Positions 1-8,478 of a DNA stretch of 64,000 nt are shown piece after piece. The translations under genes were made by a program, and so were the position numbers. The DNA is from Streptococcus sp. 29896. GTDB lineage: Bacteria > Bacillota > Bacilli > Lactobacillales > Streptococcaceae. The DNA lies in contig NZ_CP118733.1 in NCBI RefSeq assembly GCF_032594915.1, positions 868,001-932,000 of the forward strand, given 5' to 3'. Position 1 is the first letter of the stretch, and each line of letters starts with the position of its first letter. The notes under the pieces are model-generated. The model worked only from the letters and a program-made list of their open reading frames with translations. It made no database searches and was not told the DNA's origin.

Positions 1-1
1 A

Positions 2-2047
2 AAGACAGTACCATTTGCCTGGAACTTTGACGATACGGAAAAAGAACCCACTGTGCTACCAGCTGCCTTCCCTAATCTCTTGGTCAATGGAGCGACAGGA
101 ATTTCAGCAGGGTACGCGACTGATATTCCGCCGCATAATCTGGCGGAGGTCATCGATGCCGTTGTTTACATGATCGATCATCCAACAGCTAGCTTGGACA
201 AGCTAATGGAGTTCCTGCCTGGACCAGACTTCCCAACAGGTGCCATTATCCAAGGGGCTGACGAAATCAAGAAAGCCTATGAAACTGGTAAGGGTCGTGT
301 CGTTGTCCGTAGCCGTTGTGAAATCGAGCAACTCAAGGCAGGTAAGAAACAGATTGTCATAACCGAGATTCCGTACGAGGTCAATAAGGCTGTTCTGGTC
401 AAGAAGATTGATGATGTCCGTGTCAACAACAAGGTGCCTGGTATTGCTGAGGTGCGTGATGAGTCAGACCGTACAGGTCTGCGGATTGCCATTGAGCTGA
501 AAAAAGACAGCGATGAACAAACCATTCTCAACTATCTCTACAAATACACCGATCTGCAAATCAATTACAACTTCAACATGGTGGCCATTGACAATTTCAC
601 TCCGCGTCAGGTCGGCTTGCAGAAAATTCTGTCTAGCTACATCGCCCACCGCCGTGAGATTATCATTGCTCGTTCTAAGTTTGACAAGGAAAAGGCAGAG
701 AAACGCCTCCATATCGTAGAAGGCTTGATCCGTGTTATTTCTATTTTGGACGAGGTCATTGCCCTTATCCGTGCCTCTGAAAACAAGGCGGATGCTAAGG
801 AAAACTTGAAAGTCAGCTATGAGTTTAGCGAGGAACAGGCAGAAGCAATCGTGACCTTGCAACTCTACCGCTTGACCAATACCGACATTGTGACCTTGGA
901 AAATGAAGAAGCAGCCCTACGCGAGCAGATTCAGACCTTGGCAGCCATTATCGGTGATGAGCGGACCATGTTCAATCTCATGAAGAAGGAACTGCGTGAG
1001 GTTAAGAAGCAGTTTGGCAATCCTCGTTTGAGTGAATTGCAGGATCAGGCAGAAACGATTGAGATTGACACCGCCAGCTTGATTGTCGAAGAAGAAACCT
1101 TTGTCAGCGTGACCAAGGCAGGTTATATCAAACGGACAAGTCCTCGTTCATTCAATGCCTCAACCCTTGAAGAAATGGGCAAGCGAGAGGATGATCAGCT
1201 GATATTCTTGCAAAATGCTAAGACAACTCAGCACCTCTTGCTCTTTACCAATCTTGGAAATGTCATTTACCGACCTGTCCATGAACTGACAGATATTCGT
1301 TGGAAGGACATCGGTGAACACCTGAGCCAGACCCTGATGAACTTTGATACCAATGAAGAGATTATCTTCGCTGAACTGGTTGAGAATTTTGAAGAGGGAA
1401 CTTATTTCGCGGTGACTAAATACGGTCAAATCAAACGTGTGGAGCGGAAGGAGTTTGCTCCATGGCGGACTTACAAGTCTAAGTCAACCAAGTATGCCAA
1501 ACTTAAAGATGACAAAGATGTGGTTATTACTGTATCGCCTGTAGTTTTGGACGACATCATGCTCATCACAGAAAAGGGCTACGCTCTGCGATTTAACATC
1601 GAAGAAGTGCCAATCATCGGTGCCAAGGCGGCCGGTGTCAAGGCGGTCAACCTCAAGGATGGGGATGTGGTGGCTGCGGCCTTTATCAGCAATACCAGCT
1701 CAGTTTATCTCCTGACCCAGCGTGGTAGTTTGAAGCGGATGGCGGCGGAGGAAATCCCTGTGACCAGCCGTGCCAAGCGTGGTTTGCAGGTGCTTCGCGA
1801 ACTCAAGGCTAAGCCTCACCGTGTCTTTGCGGCGGGTCCAGTCTTGACGGATCAGGGAGATTTTGACCTCTTTAGTACAGCAAATGAAGATGAAACGACA
1901 AGTCAAGTGCTTCACGTGCAGTCTAAAACGGGCAAACTCTATGAGGTTGATGTGACCCAGCTTAGCCTGTCTGAACGCACTAGCAACGGTAGCTTTATCT
2001 CAGAAACCATTTCTGATGAGGAAGTCCAGTCTGCCTGGGTCAAATAG
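2..2047 (+). CDS. parC: DNA topoisomerase IV subunit A, 5' truncated by window edge
   Basis: This is the A subunit of the type II topoisomerase that decatenates daughter chromosomes, working with ParE. The frame is open from base 2 and encodes 681 residues. It enters at the conserved stretch around AAFPNLLVNGATGISAGYA, so roughly the first 140 residues are outside the window, including the active-site tyrosine and the quinolone-resistance region. What remains is the rest of the breakage-reunion domain, a coiled-coil region and the C-terminal beta-pinwheel repeats. An internal GTG at 53 is not a start. ParC rather than GyrA is judged from its followers, because parC-ilvE is the usual streptococcal order. 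A small peptide gene starts 9 bases after the stop. Confidence 0.95.
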   Translation, partial: KTVPFAWNFDDTEKEPTVLPAAFPNLLVNGATGISAGYATDIPPHNLAEVIDAVVYMIDHPTASLDKLMEFLPGPDFPTGAIIQGADEIKKAYETGKGRVVVRSRCEIEQLKAGKKQIVITEIPYEVNKAVLVKKIDDVRVNNKVPGIAEVRDESDRTGLRIAIELKKDSDEQTILNYLYKYTDLQINYNFNMVAIDNFTPRQVGLQKILSSYIAHRREIIIARSKFDKEKAEKRLHIVEGLIRVISILDEVIALIRASENKADAKENLKVSYEFSEEQAEAIVTLQLYRLTNTDIVTLENEEAALREQIQTLAAIIGDERTMFNLMKKELREVKKQFGNPRLSELQDQAETIEIDTASLIVEEETFVSVTKAGYIKRTSPRSFNASTLEEMGKREDDQLIFLQNAKTTQHLLLFTNLGNVIYRPVHELTDIRWKDIGEHLSQTLMNFDTNEEIIFAELVENFEEGTYFAVTKYGQIKRVERKEFAPWRTYKSKSTKYAKLKDDKDVVITVSPVVLDDIMLITEKGYALRFNIEEVPIIGAKAAGVKAVNLKDGDVVAAAFISNTSSVYLLTQRGSLKRMAAEEIPVTSRAKRGLQVLRELKAKPHRVFAAGPVLTDQGDFDLFSTANEDETTSQVLHVQSKTGKLYEVDVTQLSLSERTSNGSFISETISDEEVQSAWVK

Positions 2048-2056
2048 GAGAAGCAA

Positions 2057-2176
2057 GTGAAGAAGAAATACCTTGCTCTGGCCATTCTGATCGCAGTCAT
2101 GGTTTTGACATTGCTTGCCATGAAAGTCTTTCCTACCTTTGAGGACTGGCTTCACCAGCTGACTGGTTGGTACTAA
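2057..2176 (+). CDS. 39-residue single-pass membrane peptide
   Basis: This short gene begins with GTG at 2057, 6 bases after a clear AGGAG (2046-2050) that overlaps the parC stop codon, so it is probably co-translated with parC. The product has three N-terminal lysines, one hydrophobic helix of about 18 residues (YLALAILIAVMVLTLLAM) and a short aromatic tail ending in TGWY. This is a positive-inside single-pass membrane peptide with the tail outside. I do not recognise a family and the function is unknown. The good ribosome binding site, clean membrane topology and tight spacing support a real gene. Confidence 0.7.
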   Translation: MKKKYLALAILIAVMVLTLLAMKVFPTFEDWLHQLTGWY

Positions 2177-2203
2177 TCGAGGCCTGTAAGGCAGTCTTTT
2201 TGC

Positions 2204-2220
2204 TATATTGTAGAGGAGGT
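2204..2220 (+). promoter_or_regulatory. extended -10 promoter and strong RBS ahead of the DUF4230-like gene
   Basis: TATATT at 2204-2209 is preceded by TGC (extended -10). No good -35 is seen. AGAGGAGGT follows at 2212-2220, 7 bases before the ATG at 2228. Confidence 0.45.
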
Positions 2221-2227
2221 AAATGCT

Positions 2228-2845
2228 ATGAAAGTTATCAAATTATTTTTCAGTATAAAAGTCTATCTATGGCTTGTTCTTTCCTTCTTTCTGTTATTGT
2301 GCGGTGTATGGGGATATGGCTACATCTCTGGTGAAAAGAGTAATCAGCAGGAAGTGAGTGTCCATACGGCTATTGAGTCTGTCGAGCAAGTCAATGAATT
2401 GGTATTTCTAAATACAGCTGTCCAGAAAATTGTGACCGCTAAAAACTACACGGTCTTATTTGGTCAAGAAATGCCCTTCTCAGAAAAATCAGCCCTCTTA
2501 ATTATCAAGTACAAGGCAAAATTTGGTATCAAAAGTCCTGTATCCATTGAACATCTTTCTGAAAATCGGTACAAAATTACCCTTCCAGCCTTTAAAGTTA
2601 TTGGATTGGAATTAGATGCAGAAGAACCTTATACTTTATATGATAAGAGTGGTGAGATACTGAGTTTTGCGACAGAAGAAATCGATACTGCCCAACTCAT
2701 CACAGATGAATTTCAGTCAGTAGAGCAAGAAAAGTTTTTAGCAGATTATCAGGATGACATAAAAGAGTCAGCTAAAAACTACTATCAAAATTTGTTTAAG
2801 GCAATTTCACCTGAAATTCAACTAGAATTTGTTTTTAAAGAGTAA
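2228..2845 (+). CDS. DUF4230-like membrane-anchored protein
   Basis: The 205-residue protein has an N-terminal signal-anchor helix (about residues 10-32) and an extracytoplasmic domain of about 170 residues rich in beta strands and charged residues. The pattern of that domain (a conserved LVFLNTAV segment, then a strand pair with LPAFKVIGLELD) resembles DUF4230, a family of unknown function; this is recognition by eye. The start ATG follows an optimal AGGAGGT. An upstream ATG at 2223 runs into a stop after two codons. The gene is transcribed with parC but separated from ilvE by a terminator, so it is probably its own unit. Confidence 0.75.
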   Translation: MKVIKLFFSIKVYLWLVLSFFLLLCGVWGYGYISGEKSNQQEVSVHTAIESVEQVNELVFLNTAVQKIVTAKNYTVLFGQEMPFSEKSALLIIKYKAKFGIKSPVSIEHLSENRYKITLPAFKVIGLELDAEEPYTLYDKSGEILSFATEEIDTAQLITDEFQSVEQEKFLADYQDDIKESAKNYYQNLFKAISPEIQLEFVFKE

Positions 2846-2846
2846 G

Positions 2847-2870
2847 AGTCTGGTTTACCAGGCTTTTTCT
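2847..2870 (+). terminator. intrinsic terminator after DUF4230-like gene
   Basis: A 7-bp stem (AGTCTGG/CCAGGCT, one G-T pair) with a TTTA loop is followed by TTTTTCTT. Confidence 0.8.
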
Positions 2871-2899
2871 TATATTCACAAAATTTTCTGAATTTTTAA

Positions 2900-2928
2900 T
2901 TGAAAATCACTTTCAAAAGTAGTAAAAT
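2900..2928 (+). promoter_or_regulatory. ilvE promoter
   Basis: TTGAAA (2900-2905), a 17-base spacer and TAAAAT (2923-2928) form a sigma-A promoter. GGAG at 2945 serves the ATG at 2956. Confidence 0.75.
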
Positions 2929-2955
2929 AGTAAAAAATACCTTTGGAGAATATCT

Positions 2956-3975
2956 ATGACAGTAACAATCGACTGGGAAAACCTTGGTTTTTCTTATTTG
3001 AAACTACCTTACCGCTTCATTGCTCATTTCAAAAACGGCCAATGGTCTGAAGGGCAATTGACCGAAGATGCGGAACTGCACATTTCAGAAAGCTCACCAG
3101 CCCTTCACTATGGTCAGCAAGCTTTTGAAGGCCTCAAGGCCTATCGCACTAAGGAGGGGAAACTCCAGCTCTTTCGTCCAGACCAAAACGCTGAGCGCCT
3201 TCAACGAACTGCTGATCGCTTGCTCATGGAGCCTGTACCGACGGACCTTTTCATCAAGGCTTGTAAAGAGGTGGTCAAAGCCAATGCAGATTACGTTCCT
3301 CCCTATGGAACTGGTGGCACGCTCTATCTCCGCCCGCTCCTGATTGGTGTCGGCGACATCATCGGCGTAAAACCAGCAGAAGAGTACATTTTCACCGTTT
3401 TTGCCATGCCGGTCGGAAACTACTTCAAGGGTGGTTTGGCTCCGACCAACTTCCTCATTCAGGACAAGTACGACCGTGCGGCACCAAATGGAACAGGGGC
3501 AGCTAAGGTTGGTGGCAACTATGCAGCATCGCTCTTGCCGGGCCAATATGCTAAAAAGCAGGGCTTCTCAGACGTCATCTATCTGGACCCAGCTACCCAC
3601 ACCAAGATTGAAGAAGTAGGGTCTGCTAATTTCTTTGGTATTACAGCCAATAACGAGTTTGTCACACCGATTTCACCATCAATCTTGCCGTCCATTACCA
3701 AGTATTCTCTCTTGTATTTGGCAGAGCATCGTCTGGGAATGAAGGCAGTGGAACGAGAAGTCCTTGTCGAAGAATTAGACCAGTTTGTCGAAGCAGGAGC
3801 TTGCGGAACAGCTGCAGTCATCTCACCAATTGGTGGTATCCAGATTGCAGACAAACTTCATGTTTTCCATAGCGAAACAGAAGTAGGACCTGTCACGCGT
3901 AAATTATATGACGAATTAACAGGCATCCAGTTTGGTGATATTGAAGCGCCAGAAGGTTGGATTGTCGAGATTTAG
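2956..3975 (+). CDS. ilvE: Branched-chain amino acid aminotransferase
   Basis: This is a class IV PLP-dependent transaminase that interconverts leucine, isoleucine and valine with their 2-oxo acids, the last step of branched-chain synthesis. The 339-residue length is typical of the type II bacterial enzyme. Recognisable parts are the LHYGQQAFEGLKAYR segment near residue 50, the GGTLYLRPLLIG strand, and the PLP lysine region around GTGAAKVGGNYAASL. The GACGTAAVISPIGGI segment near the C-terminus is a class hallmark. The gene has its own promoter and terminator. It marks the left border of the polysaccharide insert: in other streptococci ilvE is followed after a short distance by the DUF2969 gene and rpsA. 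Confidence 0.95.
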   Translation: MTVTIDWENLGFSYLKLPYRFIAHFKNGQWSEGQLTEDAELHISESSPALHYGQQAFEGLKAYRTKEGKLQLFRPDQNAERLQRTADRLLMEPVPTDLFIKACKEVVKANADYVPPYGTGGTLYLRPLLIGVGDIIGVKPAEEYIFTVFAMPVGNYFKGGLAPTNFLIQDKYDRAAPNGTGAAKVGGNYAASLLPGQYAKKQGFSDVIYLDPATHTKIEEVGSANFFGITANNEFVTPISPSILPSITKYSLLYLAEHRLGMKAVEREVLVEELDQFVEAGACGTAAVISPIGGIQIADKLHVFHSETEVGPVTRKLYDELTGIQFGDIEAPEGWIVEI

Positions 3976-3980
3976 TCCCT

Positions 3981-4018
3981 AAAACACTCAGCATTTTGCT
4001 GGGTGTTTTGATTTTTTT
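3981..4018 (+). terminator. ilvE terminator
   Basis: A stem of about 12 bp (3981-3992 with 3998-4009, one G-T pair) is followed by a T-rich run. It insulates the polysaccharide locus from ilvE. Confidence 0.85.
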
Positions 4019-4044
4019 AATAAGATTAATATATATAATTTATG

Positions 4045-4072
4045 TTCAAAATTGACAACTTTGTGGTAGAAT
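4045..4072 (+). promoter_or_regulatory. probable promoter of polysaccharide locus 1
   Basis: TTCAAA (4045-4050), a 16-base spacer and an extended -10 TGGTAGAAT (4064-4072) lie ahead of wzd. A consensus TTGACA at 4052-4057 is also present, but its spacing to any -10 is poor (14 or 22 bases), so the exact -35 is uncertain. Confidence 0.55.
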
Positions 4073-4108
4073 AGAATGGTAGTATATTAATATAAAACGG
4101 AGTTGTTT

Positions 4109-4837
4109 ATGAATCAGCAGAATGCAGAACTCATCGATATTTTTGATTTGTTAAAAATCATTCGTAAGAATATTGTCTTCCTATTTTTTTCCATCATTTT
4201 TTGTAGCGGGCTGTCGGTTCTATATGCTCGAATGTTTGTCCCAGCAGAGTACCAGTCAGAAGCGCAGATTCTAGTTACTCAAGCTCAGGCAGATTCCAGT
4301 AACCAAATTGGGACCATCAAGGCTAATATTGATATGATTCCCACTTATCGAGATATTTTATATGGGATTCCTGTGCTAGGGCCTGTGGCAGACAAATCAG
4401 AAGGACGCTATTCTGTTTCTGAATTACAAAAGCATTTGACCTTCAAACAATCCGAAAATTCCCAGGCATTTTCGATTGCGATCCGTTTGGATTCTGCTAA
4501 ATCTGCTCAAGAAACCTTGGCCAATATTACCAATCAATTTACAGATATCTTGACAGAAATTTACGGTGAAAACATCAATAAGATTGTTATTCTATCTCCG
4601 GCTTCTTTCCAAGATAAAAAAGTTGCTCCCTCCATGGTGCGCTTTGTCATTTTAGGAGCTGTAGTGGGGATGACCTTATCCAGTCTATTCTTGGTTGTAC
4701 GTCGCCTAATGGACCATACAATCAGCAATCACGATTACCTTGAGGCTGAGGGCTTGACCTTGATGACGGAACTGTACTCCCTCAAGGATAAGGAAGTTTC
4801 CAGCACGTACTTTATCAGAGATGCTAAGAGAAATTAG
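4109..4837 (+). CDS. wzd: Wzd/CpsC-type polysaccharide co-polymerase (chain length regulator)
   Basis: This 242-residue membrane protein has the Wzz-type plan: a cytoplasmic N-terminus, a first membrane helix at about residues 20-44, an extracellular domain and a second helix at about 190-212. In Gram-positive capsule systems this protein activates the partner kinase (Wze) and sets polymer length. I start it at ATG 4109, 6 bases after CGGAG; a TTG at 4103 abuts that site and is unlikely. It is the first gene of locus 1. Classical streptococcal cps loci begin with wzg (an LCP ligase) and here wzg is absent, so wzd follows ilvE directly. Confidence 0.9.
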   Translation: MNQQNAELIDIFDLLKIIRKNIVFLFFSIIFCSGLSVLYARMFVPAEYQSEAQILVTQAQADSSNQIGTIKANIDMIPTYRDILYGIPVLGPVADKSEGRYSVSELQKHLTFKQSENSQAFSIAIRLDSAKSAQETLANITNQFTDILTEIYGENINKIVILSPASFQDKKVAPSMVRFVILGAVVGMTLSSLFLVVRRLMDHTISNHDYLEAEGLTLMTELYSLKDKEVSSTYFIRDAKRN

Positions 4838-4845
4838 AGGTCATT

Positions 4846-5556
4846 ATGTTTAAGAAACAGAAACGATTACGTACACAGTCAAAACAGCGAGCAGGCGCAC
4901 CCTTGTTTACCTATATGCAGCCATTTAGCCTAAATTCGGAACAAATCCGTGTGCTCCGGACGAACCTTGAGTACGCGCGTGTCAACGGCAACTTGAAATC
5001 ACTTCTCGTGACGTCGTCTATTCCAGCAGAAGGAAAATCAACCACAGCAGCCAACTTAGCATACAGTTTGGCATCAATCGGAAAGCGAGTCCTCCTAGTA
5101 GATGCGGATTTGCGCAAACCAACCGTCCATCGTACCTTTAAGTTGGCCAATACCGTCGGCTTATCTGAGGCTATTTTGCATCGTGAAACCCAATATACAA
5201 AGTTTGTTGACTATGTACATGAGTTGGATTTATTTGTACTGACAACAGGCAGTCTACCACCCAATCCATCAGAACTCTTGAATTCACAAAATATGAAGAG
5301 TCTGATGCAGGAGTTGACCGACTATTTTGACTATGTGATTTATGATGCTCCGCCAGTAACCAGTGTGGCAGATGCTCAGATTTTGGCTAGTCAAGTCGAT
5401 GGTGTCTTGTTAGTCGTTCGCCAAGGCTATGTTCAGAAAAATGAAGTTCACAAGGCAGTTCAGTTATTGCGGAATGTCAAAGCCAATCTCATCGGCTATG
5501 TTATGAACGACGTTCCATTAGAAGCGGAGAAAAACTACTATTACGGTGAGAAATAA
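4846..5556 (+). CDS. wze: Wze/CpsD-type bacterial tyrosine kinase
   Basis: This is a 236-residue P-loop BY-kinase that autophosphorylates on C-terminal tyrosines and controls polymer assembly with Wzd. Its motifs are intact: Walker A with AEGKST (lysine 64), Walker A' VLLVDADLR (Asp 86 and 88) and Walker B YVIYDAPP (Asp 167). The tyrosine tail is unusually short: it ends EKNYYYGEK, three adjacent tyrosines, where pneumococcal CpsD has a longer spaced YGX repeat. ATG 4846 follows AGAGGT. The 8-base gap after wzd suggests co-translation. The partner phosphatase gene (wzh) that usually follows is missing from this locus. Confidence 0.92.
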   Translation: MFKKQKRLRTQSKQRAGAPLFTYMQPFSLNSEQIRVLRTNLEYARVNGNLKSLLVTSSIPAEGKSTTAANLAYSLASIGKRVLLVDADLRKPTVHRTFKLANTVGLSEAILHRETQYTKFVDYVHELDLFVLTTGSLPPNPSELLNSQNMKSLMQELTDYFDYVIYDAPPVTSVADAQILASQVDGVLLVVRQGYVQKNEVHKAVQLLRNVKANLIGYVMNDVPLEAEKNYYYGEK

Positions 5557-5566
5557 GGAATAGAAG

Positions 5567-7363
5567 ATGAATAGAATATATAAACAGACAATCTTAATAA
5601 TCTTTGACTTATCGATGATTGGACTGTCAATGGTACTCAGTCAAGCATTTTTAGACATCATTATTTCTGTTTCAAAATTTAATCTATTAGCAAACTATAT
5701 TGTTGTCTGTCTTGCTTACTTAGTCATGTCTTATAAGCTAAAGATTTTCTTCTGGCTGACTCGTTTTACGGACTACAGGGCTCTCTTAAAAATCAGCTTT
5801 AGCTTGTTTGTATCTTACTTGCTCTGCATTCCTTATGGTTTCTTGGCAAATATGACCATAAGTTACCGATTTTTAATCATTTCTTTAGCAACATCCATGA
5901 TTTTGATGCTGTTTCCTCGTTTAATTTGGCGTGCCAAATACGAATGGAAAACAAAAAATACCAAATGCAACAATGTTAAAAAGAAGACCTTAATTATTGG
6001 AGCAGGGGATGGTGGCTATTTGTTTATCAAAACCATCGTTGATAAAAAACTCAATTACGATATTGTTGGAATTGTTGATGATGATCCGACCAAGCATGGA
6101 GGCTATATTTACGAGATTCGTGTCATTGGTGGCAGAAAGGATATCCCTAAAATTGTTCATGAATTGGAAGTTGAACAAGTGGTCATTGCGATACCATCTC
6201 TGACCATCAAGGATAAGGAAGAAATTCTTGATATCTGTAATGCTCATCGTGTCAAAGTCTTGACAATGCCCCATATCGAAGAAATTTTATCCGATGACTT
6301 TTCGACCAATACCGTTAAAGATATTGACATCGCTGATTTGTTGGATCGACCTGAAATCGTACTGGATCAAGAAACAATTGGTGATTTCCTTCGTGGAAAG
6401 ACTATCCTGGTGACAGGGGCAGGGGGGTCTATTGGTTCTGAGATTTGTCGCCAGGTTTCCAAGTATTTACCGAAACGCCTTTTGTTACTGGGGCATGGAG
6501 AAAATTCAATTTACCAAATCCATCGCGAACTCCAAGCTAAAATTGGCACAAAAGTAGAGATTATACCCTTGATTGCGGATATTCAAGATCAAGAAGTGAT
6601 TGACTCGATTATGGCAACTTACCGACCAAACCTTGTTTACCATGCGGCTGCACACAAGCATGTCCCTCTTATGGAATCCAATCCAAAAGAAGCAATCAAA
6701 AACAATATCTACGGGACAAAAAATGTTGCAGAAGCTGCCAAGAAATACGGCGTAGAAAAGTTTGTGATGGTATCAACAGATAAGGCTGTTAACCCACCAA
6801 ACGTGATGGGGGCGACTAAAAGGATTGCAGAAATGATTGTCACAGCCTTAAATGAAAATAGTAAGACACAATTTGTAGCTGTCCGCTTTGGCAACGTCTT
6901 GGGGAGTCGAGGTAGTGTCGTACCCCTCTTCAAGGAACAGATAAGCACAGGTGGACCTGTAACGGTAACGGATTTCCGAATGACTCGTTACTTTATGACC
7001 ATCCCAGAGGCCAGCAGCTTGGTTGTGCAGGCTAGTTTTTTGGCAAATGGAGGAGAAGTTTTCGTCTTGGATATGGGCGAGCCTGTTAAAATTGTCGATT
7101 TGGCCAAAAAGGTCATCAAACTAAGTGGTTTTAGCGAAGATGAAATTGCTATTGTGGAATCAGGCATCCGACCAGGAGAAAAGTTATATGAGGAATTGTT
7201 AGCGAGCAGTGAACGGGTTAGCAATCAAGTTCACCAAAAGATATTTGTCGGTCGTGTTCAAGAAAAATCGAGTAAAGAAGTGGACACTTTCCTATCTGAT
7301 TTAGCCAAACAATCGACGAGTGAGCTCAAGAAAAAATTAGTAGCATTTGCAAAACAGGAGTAA
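5567..7363 (+). CDS. pglF: PglF/CapD-type UDP-GlcNAc 4,6-dehydratase (membrane)
   Basis: The 598-residue protein has about four N-terminal membrane helices, a CoA-binding-like Rossmann domain (GAGDGG near residue 146) and a C-terminal short-chain dehydrogenase domain (TGAGGSIGSE near 283). In this family the enzyme converts UDP-GlcNAc to UDP-4-keto-6-deoxy-GlcNAc. The catalytic set is of the S-M-K kind, with Ser 403, Met 414 and Lys 418 (VSTDK then MGATK). Methionine in place of tyrosine is typical of WbpM/PglF/CapD large dehydratases. The next gene starts 2 bases downstream and encodes the matching aminotransferase, which points to bacillosamine synthesis. WbpM-like or CapD-like are alternative names; the product specificity is inferred from neighbours. 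Confidence 0.88.
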   Translation: MNRIYKQTILIIFDLSMIGLSMVLSQAFLDIIISVSKFNLLANYIVVCLAYLVMSYKLKIFFWLTRFTDYRALLKISFSLFVSYLLCIPYGFLANMTISYRFLIISLATSMILMLFPRLIWRAKYEWKTKNTKCNNVKKKTLIIGAGDGGYLFIKTIVDKKLNYDIVGIVDDDPTKHGGYIYEIRVIGGRKDIPKIVHELEVEQVVIAIPSLTIKDKEEILDICNAHRVKVLTMPHIEEILSDDFSTNTVKDIDIADLLDRPEIVLDQETIGDFLRGKTILVTGAGGSIGSEICRQVSKYLPKRLLLLGHGENSIYQIHRELQAKIGTKVEIIPLIADIQDQEVIDSIMATYRPNLVYHAAAHKHVPLMESNPKEAIKNNIYGTKNVAEAAKKYGVEKFVMVSTDKAVNPPNVMGATKRIAEMIVTALNENSKTQFVAVRFGNVLGSRGSVVPLFKEQISTGGPVTVTDFRMTRYFMTIPEASSLVVQASFLANGGEVFVLDMGEPVKIVDLAKKVIKLSGFSEDEIAIVESGIRPGEKLYEELLASSERVSNQVHQKIFVGRVQEKSSKEVDTFLSDLAKQSTSELKKKLVAFAKQE

Positions 7364-7365
7364 AC

Positions 7366-8475
7366 ATGAAACGAATCTATCTGGCGTCTCCTCACATGAG
7401 TGAAGGAAAGTTTGAAGAAGCTTTTGTACAAGAAGCTTTTGATACCAATTGGGTTGCACCACTTGGGAAGAATGTCGATGAATTTGAAACAGAAGTATCC
7501 CACTTGCTAGGAGGCAGACCTTGTGTTGCTTTATCATCTGGGACAGCAGCCATGCATTTGGCACTTAAGAATCTTGGGATTCAAGAAGGTGATTATGTCT
7601 TTTGTCAGTCTCTGACATTTTCTGCAAGTGCCAATCCGATTGTTTATGAGAAAGCCATTCCAGTCTTTATCGATTCAGAGAAAGAGACTTGGAATATGGA
7701 TCCAGTAGCTTTGCGAGAGGCATTTAAAACTTATACCCCCAAAGCTGTTATAGTTGTGCATCTCTATGGTATCACCGCAAAAATTGATGAGATACGGACT
7801 ATTTGTGCCGAATACCAGGTTCCTTTGATTGAAGATGCGGCAGAAAGTCTGGGTACAATCTACCAAAACCAATGGACAGGAACCTTTGGTCAGCAGGCGA
7901 TTCTTTCCTTCAATGGAAATAAGATTATTACTACTTCTGGAGGGGGAATGCTTGTTACAAGTCAAGAAGAGCAAGCAAGTTTTTCTCGATTTTTGGCGAC
8001 TCAAGCGCGTGATCAAGCACCGCATTACCAACATAGTCACATCGGTTATAACTACCGTATGAGTAATATCTGTGCAGGTATCGGTCGTGGGCAATTACAG
8101 GTCTTAGAAGAACGCATTGAACAAAAACGGCACATTCACCAGCGTTATCTAGAAGGTTTTGGTGATATAGGTGACATTAGTCTTTTATCAGAGCGTTTAG
8201 GCGAACGTTCCAATTATTGGTTATCAGCTATTCAGATCACTTCTAAAAATGTAAGACCATCCATGCTGATGGAGGCTTTAGCAAAAGAAAATATTGAGTC
8301 CAGACCAGTTTGGAAACCGATGCATTTACAGCCTGTTTTTGAAGATGCACCGTATTTTGGTGGAGAAGTTGCAGCGGACTTGTTCGAAAATGGCCTCTGC
8401 CTACCAAGTGATACCAAAATGACTGATGAGGACATTGATAAGGTTATTGGAATTATCAGAAGCTTTTGGGAGTAA
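7366..8475 (+). CDS. pglE: PglE-type UDP-4-keto sugar aminotransferase
   Basis: This is a 369-residue DegT/DnrJ/EryC1 (AHBA) family PLP enzyme. Against my memory of Campylobacter PglE the match is close throughout: the SPHM opening, the APLG motif near residue 28, EDAAESLG, the PLP lysine in NGNKIITTSGGGM (Lys 186), the GYNYRMSN motif and RPVWKPMH near the C-terminus. It would transfer an amino group from glutamate to C4 of UDP-4-keto-6-deoxy-GlcNAc, giving UDP-4-amino sugar. It sits between the dehydratase and the phosphoglycosyl transferase with gaps of 2 and 3 bases, so the four genes behave as one translation-coupled cassette. Confidence 0.9.
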   Translation: MKRIYLASPHMSEGKFEEAFVQEAFDTNWVAPLGKNVDEFETEVSHLLGGRPCVALSSGTAAMHLALKNLGIQEGDYVFCQSLTFSASANPIVYEKAIPVFIDSEKETWNMDPVALREAFKTYTPKAVIVVHLYGITAKIDEIRTICAEYQVPLIEDAAESLGTIYQNQWTGTFGQQAILSFNGNKIITTSGGGMLVTSQEEQASFSRFLATQARDQAPHYQHSHIGYNYRMSNICAGIGRGQLQVLEERIEQKRHIHQRYLEGFGDIGDISLLSERLGERSNYWLSAIQITSKNVRPSMLMEALAKENIESRPVWKPMHLQPVFEDAPYFGGEVAADLFENGLCLPSDTKMTDEDIDKVIGIIRSFWE

Positions 8476-8478
8476 AAG

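Noticed and set aside
4052-4057. TTGACA as the -35 of locus 1
   Set aside because: The spacing to available -10 hexamers is 14 or 22 bases. The TTCAAA with the extended -10 fits better.
4103-4111. TTG start for wzd two codons before the ATG
   Set aside because: It directly abuts the Shine-Dalgarno. The ATG at 4109 has normal spacing.
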